A stretch of DNA of 64,000 nt from JAGPCK01 sp041675505 (GTDB lineage Bacteria; Bacteroidota; Bacteroidia; UKL13-3): positions 248,001-312,000 of the forward strand of contig JBAYTR010000001.1 of the NCBI GenBank assembly GCA_041675505.1. Direction: 5' to 3'. A model generated the notes under the pieces. The model did not search any database and had not been told where the DNA came from. It was given only the letters and a program-made list of their open reading frames with translations. Positions 59,141 through 64,000 of this stretch are shown here, piece after piece; within the stretch, counting starts at the first letter, position 1; each line of letters starts with the position of its first letter. The translations under genes and the position numbers were made by a program.

Positions 59141-60265
59141 ATGTTGACAGAACAAATTAACCAAGAAGATGTCTTTACTGATTCTTCTAATGCAAAAAAA
59201 CTGCCTGGTAAGCTCATTAAATTACTGGAGCAATTGGACCTTCAACAAAAAGGCCAACTAAAAAATAAGGAGTTGTTTATTACCGTTTCTCTCTGCTCAG
59301 GTATGGGAGGTCTGGACCTTGGCTTTGAACAAACAGGGCGGTTCATCACACTGTATGCTATTGATAATGTAGGTCATGCTGTTGACACCTTCAGGCTCAA
59401 CTTTGAAGGCACCTGCTGTGAGCTTGCAGAAATCAATGCAGCCATGACCGGCCAGTCTATCCTGGACCGAATTAACGCTTGGTATAAACAGGAGTATGGC
59501 ATTGAACTGAACTTACAGCCGGGTGACATTGATGTGGTCATTGGCGGGCCACCATGCCAGGACTTCTCCATGATGACCAGGCACCGCAACATTCAGCCGG
59601 AGGAGAGTGAAAAAATTAACCTCTTTTATGAATGTGTAAGAATAGCCAAAGAACTTGGGAGCAAAACATTTGTATTTGAAAATGTACCTGCCATGCTACA
59701 AGGAGAAATGGCTCCAACAGGTTTCAAGGTAATGAACTCTTTTACTGACAGTGGTTACTACTACAATTACAAAGAGCTGTGTGGTGTTCACTATGGTATG
59801 CCCTCTTCCAGAAGAAGACTCTTCTTTGTTGCTGTGCAGCAAGAACTGAAGCAGATGGGCATACTGCCTGTTTACCCCAAACCTGATCTGGCAGGGGCAG
59901 AACATCTTCGCATAAAAGACATTTTCCCTTACATAGAATACATCTGCACCAACCAGTTCAGCAACAAACTACTTGGAAGGGATAAATTCTGTCCTACCAT
60001 CACAAGAAGTACTGCTTTAACTGTCTTCACACAAGGGCAATGGAGGAACATGTCGATTGAAGAAGCACTGCGCTTCCAGTCATTTCCGGCTGACTATAAA
60101 TTCCCTGACAATCGTGGTTATGCTGAAAAGCATGCACGCATTGGTAACTCTGTTGGTCCTGCTGTAGCTAAAGCTGTAGCTGAATGTGTCGCTAATGATA
60201 TGCTTGACAAATATTACCAGATGGTAGCTGAACATGATAAGGAGTCGTTTAAAATGGCGGCTTAA
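59141..60265 (+). CDS. DNA (cytosine-5-)-methyltransferase
   Basis: A 374-residue C5 cytosine methyltransferase. Motif I is VSLCSGMGGLDLGFEQTG near 49-66, motif IV GGPPCQDFSMMTRHR with catalytic Cys139, motif VI FVFENVPAML near 177-186, motif VIII YGMPSSRRRLFFVA near 217-230, and motifs IX and X TRSTALTVFTQGQWRNMSI near 289-307 and ARIGNSVGPAVAKAVAE near 330-346. A 45-residue N-terminal extension precedes motif I. No restriction endonuclease is evident next to it; the nearest nuclease-like gene is CoiA-like on the opposite strand. The recognition site is unknown. Confidence 0.94.
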   Translation: MLTEQINQEDVFTDSSNAKKLPGKLIKLLEQLDLQQKGQLKNKELFITVSLCSGMGGLDLGFEQTGRFITLYAIDNVGHAVDTFRLNFEGTCCELAEINAAMTGQSILDRINAWYKQEYGIELNLQPGDIDVVIGGPPCQDFSMMTRHRNIQPEESEKINLFYECVRIAKELGSKTFVFENVPAMLQGEMAPTGFKVMNSFTDSGYYYNYKELCGVHYGMPSSRRRLFFVAVQQELKQMGILPVYPKPDLAGAEHLRIKDIFPYIEYICTNQFSNKLLGRDKFCPTITRSTALTVFTQGQWRNMSIEEALRFQSFPADYKFPDNRGYAEKHARIGNSVGPAVAKAVAECVANDMLDKYYQMVAEHDKESFKMAA

Positions 60266-60333
60266 TCTGCAACAGCAGGTTGTATTGCAACAGTACTTCT
60301 AATAGCATCTCAGTTTGAAATTTTAGACTTAAA

Positions 60334-61083
60334 TTATTGTGAATACTTACTTATGAAGTCTGTTTTTTTTACAATTTGTATGTACCAAAATGGTTCCAGT
60401 ATTTGTTCCCTTTTTCGCAACCAACATAAAAAGTCCTGACCAAAATCTAAGAATACAAGCGCATTGGATTGAAGCCATCCTTTGCGCTTGTTATTCCAAG
60501 TAAAAGCATGATGGATGTCAGATAACTCAAGCCCTTTTAATTCTGGGGAGTTTAAGCCATACACTTGCAGCAGTCTTGGCTCTGATATTCCTAAGTCTAA
60601 AACATCAGCCTTCTTAAAGTAGAGCATTTCACTCATCTCAAAGTTATTCAATAGTGCATCAGATGGATTAGGGATATGCTGCTTAAGTGAAAAGTTATTT
60701 TTAAACTTTAATCCGTTTACTACCCAAATAAGTTTCTTGTAAAATCGGTTCCTCTGATTAAATTCTTCAACTGAAAGCGGTGAATTTTGAAATTCAATTG
60801 TAACACCATCTTTTGTATGTATATCAGCTCTGTGATATTCGTTAGTGTTGGCATCTTTAAAAGTAACCTCCCTATAGTTTTCCGGAAATTTATTTTTCCA
60901 TTCCCTGTGCCATTCGGTTTCAGGCTCTGACCAAGTATCGCAATCTTCTGTTCTTTTGTGTGCCCAATGATGAACCTTTATGCTTCCACACTTAGAAACA
61001 ACTTCCTGACTGCATCCCATACAGATACCTGTTTTTCCTTTTTCTGGAAGACTTTTAATGCCATTTACAAAAGCGTACTGCAT
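60334..61083 (-). CDS. CoiA-like nuclease-fold protein with N-terminal zinc-finger motif
   Basis: A 249-residue protein of the competence CoiA-like group. The N-terminus holds Cys21, Cys24, Cys32 and the HHWAH segment (38-42), a probable metal site. The nuclease-like core has WHREWKNKF near 58-66, Asp87 in HRADIH, Glu97-Phe-Gln99 in IEFQNSPLS, then FNQRNRFYKKLIWVVNG near 108-124: the restriction-endonuclease fold with Gln in place of the catalytic Lys, as in other CoiA relatives. In natural transformation CoiA acts with RecA on incoming DNA; here it sits in an integrated element, convergent with the methyltransferase. Whether it acts as a defence nuclease is open. Confidence 0.82.
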   Translation of the reverse strand: MQYAFVNGIKSLPEKGKTGICMGCSQEVVSKCGSIKVHHWAHKRTEDCDTWSEPETEWHREWKNKFPENYREVTFKDANTNEYHRADIHTKDGVTIEFQNSPLSVEEFNQRNRFYKKLIWVVNGLKFKNNFSLKQHIPNPSDALLNNFEMSEMLYFKKADVLDLGISEPRLLQVYGLNSPELKGLELSDIHHAFTWNNKRKGWLQSNALVFLDFGQDFLCWLRKREQILEPFWYIQIVKKTDFISKYSQ

Positions 61084-61518
61084 CCCTAACTTAATGGGGT
61101 AAATTTAAGATATATCTACATACCTTTTTTGAACTGAGGCTTCACAGCGTTTCCCTATGTTTCGGTTGTTTATGGTAGGAGACTATAAACAACTAGGGTT
61201 TTCTCTTTCAGCAAGCATTAGCTAAATTTGGAGACCTCTGAATGGTTTTGAGTCAAAAGGTTTAATATGTTAGCACCTTTGAGATTCGGGCTCAACGGTG
61301 GGCTCCAGAAGGGCTATATGAAGCGGTTTTTTTGTGTTATAGGCTATAGTGAGCAAAGCAGCAGTAATTCTGTTTCAGATTTAAGGGGAACTCCTAAAAA
61401 AATTTGACCTATTATGAAAATTGATTCGCAAAATTATCTGGTCGAAATACTTCTCTTATATACTTTCGTGTCCAATACTATTCATTAAAAGTGATTTACT
61501 GTTTCTATACATAGTCTG
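61084..61518. other. 435-base intergenic region with a nested hairpin
   Basis: No gene is supported here. A nested structure lies at 61153-61198: outer CCCTA (61153-61157) and TAGGG (61194-61198), inner 12-bp arms (61165-61176 and 61182-61193, one G-T pair) with loop AGGAG. Further on, short repeats of GGGCTC occur (61290-61295 and 61303-61308). The base composition changes to more AT-rich after this region, so it could mark the join of two element segments. Confidence 0.5.
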
Positions 61519-62121
61519 TCATATAAGTCGTCTTACTTTCTGTTTGTAGTCCAAATAGGTCTGTCCGTGTTCTTTGGCTAAAAATTCTTCTTCAAGTCGG
61601 ATTTGGATTTGAATAAGAACATAACCTAAAATCAAAAACAATGCTGTCAGTGCGTTAGGTGTAGTCAAAAAGAGTCCGACTAAACTTAAAATCATTCCAG
61701 AAAAAATCGGGTTTCGTGAAATGGAAAATAGTCCGCTTGTTACCAATTCTGTTTTTGTGTCTGTGTCAATACCAATACGCCAAGAGTTTTTCATATCGCC
61801 CTGTGCGATAATAGTCCAAACCAATGAAATGAATAGAAGTCCAAACCCAACATATTTAATTGTCAGGCTGTCAAGTTGTGTAATTAGTAAAAAATAGTCG
61901 TGCCAAGTCGGAAACAAAGCATACGCAACAACATAAAAGAACATTACTATCAATGTCAACTTGAAGTAAAGTCCAATAAGACCATAAGCGCTGTCGTCTT
62001 TCGGTAATACAAGCGGATTTTTGCCTATTCGTTTTGCAACTACAACCGATTTCAAAACAAATGCAATTCCAAAATAAATAATGAAGTATATCGGTAATAC
62101 TACTCTCAAAATGTCTGTCAT
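61519..62121 (-). CDS. isoprenylcysteine carboxyl methyltransferase-family membrane protein
   Basis: A 200-residue protein with about five membrane helices and the ICMT/PEMT-type signature at the C-terminus: ELVTSGLFSISRNPIFSGMI near residues 124-143 and LEEEFLAKEHGQTYLDYKQKV near 176-196. These enzymes use S-adenosylmethionine; many bacterial members lie next to metal transporters with an unknown substrate. It lies 20 bases downstream of the P-type ATPase on the same strand and is likely the second gene of that operon. Confidence 0.85.
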   Translation of the reverse strand: MTDILRVVLPIYFIIYFGIAFVLKSVVVAKRIGKNPLVLPKDDSAYGLIGLYFKLTLIVMFFYVVAYALFPTWHDYFLLITQLDSLTIKYVGFGLLFISLVWTIIAQGDMKNSWRIGIDTDTKTELVTSGLFSISRNPIFSGMILSLVGLFLTTPNALTALFLILGYVLIQIQIRLEEEFLAKEHGQTYLDYKQKVRRLI

Positions 62122-62141
62122 TTTTCTATTGATTTTATATG

Positions 62142-64000
62142 TTAAGCAAATTTCATTCTCTGTATTCTTACCGCATTTAATATCGCTAATAAAGCCACAC
62201 CTACATCAGCAAATACTGCTTCCCAGAGGGTGGCTACTCCGCCTGCACCTAATGCGAGTACAATAATTTTAACCACCATTGCCATTGTGATATTTTGCCA
62301 AACAATTTTTCTTGTTACGTTTCCGATTTTTATAGCCGTTACAATTTTAGAGGGCATATCATTTTGGATCACAACGTCAGCGGTTTCAATGGTTGCATCG
62401 CTACCTAATCCTCCCATTGCAATACCTGCATCGGCTAAAGCTACCACAGGAGCATCATTTACGCCATCACCAACAAAGGCAATAATTTTATTTTCGTTTT
62501 TTAGAGCCTGTACTTTTTCCACTTTATTTTCTGGCAATAAATTTCCAAAAGCATCATCAATATTTAAAATTTGTGCTACTTTATCCACAACAGTTTGCTT
62601 ATCGCCTGATAGCATTACCGTTTTAATATTAAGGCTGTGCATATCCTTAATGGCTTGTAACGCATCTTCTTTAATTTCATCTGAAATAGTTATGTACCCT
62701 GCATACTTATTGTTTATGGCAACTACTACAATGGTTTCTACAATAGCTTCAATTGTTGGGTCATATTGAATATTGAATTTCTTTAAAAGCTTTAAATTCC
62801 CTGCTAAAACTTCTTTACCGTCAATCGTTCCTTTTAAACCGTGTCCCGAAATTTCTTCTACTTTATCAATACTTACATTTTTTACTACATCTCCTGCGTG
62901 TTGAACAACTGCTAAAGCAATAGGATGTGTTGATTTACTTTCTATGGCTGCTGTTAATTTTAATAATTCCTTATCATCAACACCAACCGCTTTAATTTCT
63001 TGAACTTTAAATACGCCTTTAGTTAATGTGCCTGTTTTATCCATTACAACGGTATCTATTTTTGTCATAACATCTAAGTAATTAGAACCTTTAAATAAAA
63101 TACCATTGCGAGATGCCAAACCAATTCCTCCAAAATATCCTAATGGAATTGAGATTACTAAAGCACAGGGACAAGAAATAACAAGGAACACCAATGATTT
63201 GTATAACCAATCACTAAACACATAATTAGAAACAAATAAATAAGGCAATAAGCAAATACCAACTGCTAAAAACACAACTATTGGTGTGTAAATTTTTGCA
63301 AATTTTGAAATGAATAATTGTGTTGGTGATTTACGTGCGGTTGCATCCTGTACCATTTCCAATATTTTGGATAGTTTACTATCTTTAAATAGTGCTGTAA
63401 CTTTTATATCGGAAACAGAATTAAGGTTAATCATTCCTGCTAATACTTGTTCGCCTTTTCTTTTTGTGTCGGGTTTACTTTCCCCTGTTAATGCTGCTGT
63501 ATTAAAGGAAGCCGATTCTGAAATTAGTTCCCCATCTAACGCAACTTTTTCTCCTGCCTTTACTTGTATTGATTCTCCAATTTGTATTTCATTAGGGGAT
63601 ACAATTTGAAATGTTCCATTTCTATTTACATTAACTGTATCAGGACGAATATCTAACAATGCTTTAATGCTTTTTTTAGCCCGATTAACTGCTGCTGTTT
63701 GAAATAGTTCTCCAACCGCATAAAACAACATTACTGCCACACCTTCGGAATACTCTTTAATAAAGAATGCACCTAATGTGGCAATTGACATTAAAAAAAA
63801 TTCAGAAAAGAAAGCCCCTTTTGAAATCGACTTAACAGCATCTTTCATTACTGGCACTCCAACTGGAATATAAGCTACGATATACCACACCAAACGAACG
63901 TAATCTTTAAAAAAGTCAGGCTTTATAAAGTAATCGAAAACAAGCCCTGTCATTAAAAACACAAAACTAATGATTGCTGGTAAGTATTCTTTCCAAACTG
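62142..64000 (-). CDS. heavy-metal translocating P-type ATPase (Zn/Cd/Pb type), cut by window end
   Basis: Exports divalent heavy metals. The frame is open past GTG 63960-63962 to the last base (codons upstream read WKEYLPAIISF), so the N-terminus, including any metal-binding domain, is outside the window. About 619 residues are visible: ALTGESKPDTKRKGE (actuator), VISCPCALVISIPLG (CPC, class PIB-2), VVMDKTGTLTKGVF with the phosphorylated Asp, SKSTHPIALAVVQHA (HP motif), GDGVNDAPVVALA, and the last helices containing FADVGVALLAILN, where the Asp is a PIB-2 metal ligand. The DNA is by eye more AT-rich than the housekeeping genes. With the ICMT-like protein it forms the metal-resistance part of the element. 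Confidence 0.95.
   Translation of the reverse strand, partial: VWKEYLPAIISFVFLMTGLVFDYFIKPDFFKDYVRLVWYIVAYIPVGVPVMKDAVKSISKGAFFSEFFLMSIATLGAFFIKEYSEGVAVMLFYAVGELFQTAAVNRAKKSIKALLDIRPDTVNVNRNGTFQIVSPNEIQIGESIQVKAGEKVALDGELISESASFNTAALTGESKPDTKRKGEQVLAGMINLNSVSDIKVTALFKDSKLSKILEMVQDATARKSPTQLFISKFAKIYTPIVVFLAVGICLLPYLFVSNYVFSDWLYKSLVFLVISCPCALVISIPLGYFGGIGLASRNGILFKGSNYLDVMTKIDTVVMDKTGTLTKGVFKVQEIKAVGVDDKELLKLTAAIESKSTHPIALAVVQHAGDVVKNVSIDKVEEISGHGLKGTIDGKEVLAGNLKLLKKFNIQYDPTIEAIVETIVVVAINNKYAGYITISDEIKEDALQAIKDMHSLNIKTVMLSGDKQTVVDKVAQILNIDDAFGNLLPENKVEKVQALKNENKIIAFVGDGVNDAPVVALADAGIAMGGLGSDATIETADVVIQNDMPSKIVTAIKIGNVTRKIVWQNITMAMVVKIIVLALGAGGVATLWEAVFADVGVALLAILNAVRIQRMKFA

Overview
The window comes from a member of the Bacteroidota. 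The evidence is three proteins with type IX secretion (T9SS) C-terminal sorting domains, a PorV-family outer membrane protein, a TonB-dependent receptor with a carboxypeptidase-regulatory N-terminus, the DUF177-rpmF-plsX-fabH-accB-accC lipid operon, and repeated -7 boxes of the phylum type TAnnTTTG instead of sigma-70 boxes. Genus and species cannot be read from the sequence.

Layout. 1-6330: surface polysaccharide genes (Wzx-like flippase cut by the window edge, Wzz-like chain-length protein, O-antigen ligase; then on the minus strand a flippase-like membrane protein, a GT2 glycosyltransferase and a small coupled protein). 6372-7849: ruvC, HIT protein and greA, with the HIT/greA terminator inside the end of ruvC. 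7924-16762: a minus-strand surface module (TonB-dependent receptor, ~1300-residue T9SS protein, PorV-family protein). 16841-27339: housekeeping genes (2-hydroxyacid dehydrogenase, mgtE, rsmA, pepA, pdxA, then DUF177-rpmF-plsX-fabH-accB-accC ending in a strong terminator). 27467-39201: soluble hybrid-sensor-like kinase and receiver protein, SirB1-like protein, topA, T9SS M43 protease, aroB-aroA-aroC. 39290-48409: proline dehydrogenase, gpsA, TolC/adaptor pair, polysaccharide deacetylase and GT2, TatD, tRNA-Ser and a deoxyhypusine-synthase-like gene. 48450-50400: a repeat-rich stretch with an inverted REP-like pair and an AAA/DUF4143 ATPase gene bracketed by two related long palindromes. 50398-55174: SanA-like protein and an Fe-S electron-transfer pair separated by a T9SS GloVer-repeat gene.

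55301-64000 looks like the start of an integrated element. A tRNA-Phe gene with an acceptor-stem C-A mismatch is followed by a terminator, a tyrosine recombinase, an unknown protein, a small excisionase-like HTH gene flanked on both sides by the same inverted heptamer, a ParB-domain protein, an m5C DNA methyltransferase, a CoiA-like nuclease, and finally a Zn/Cd-type P-type ATPase (cut by the window end) with an isoprenylcysteine-methyltransferase-like membrane protein. The other end of the element is outside the window.

The most unusual material is the palindrome-bracketed AAA/DUF4143 gene, the heptamer-bracketed HTH gene with its structured 200-bp downstream region, the ParB/methyltransferase/CoiA-like set, and the tRNA-Phe mismatch that may record integration.
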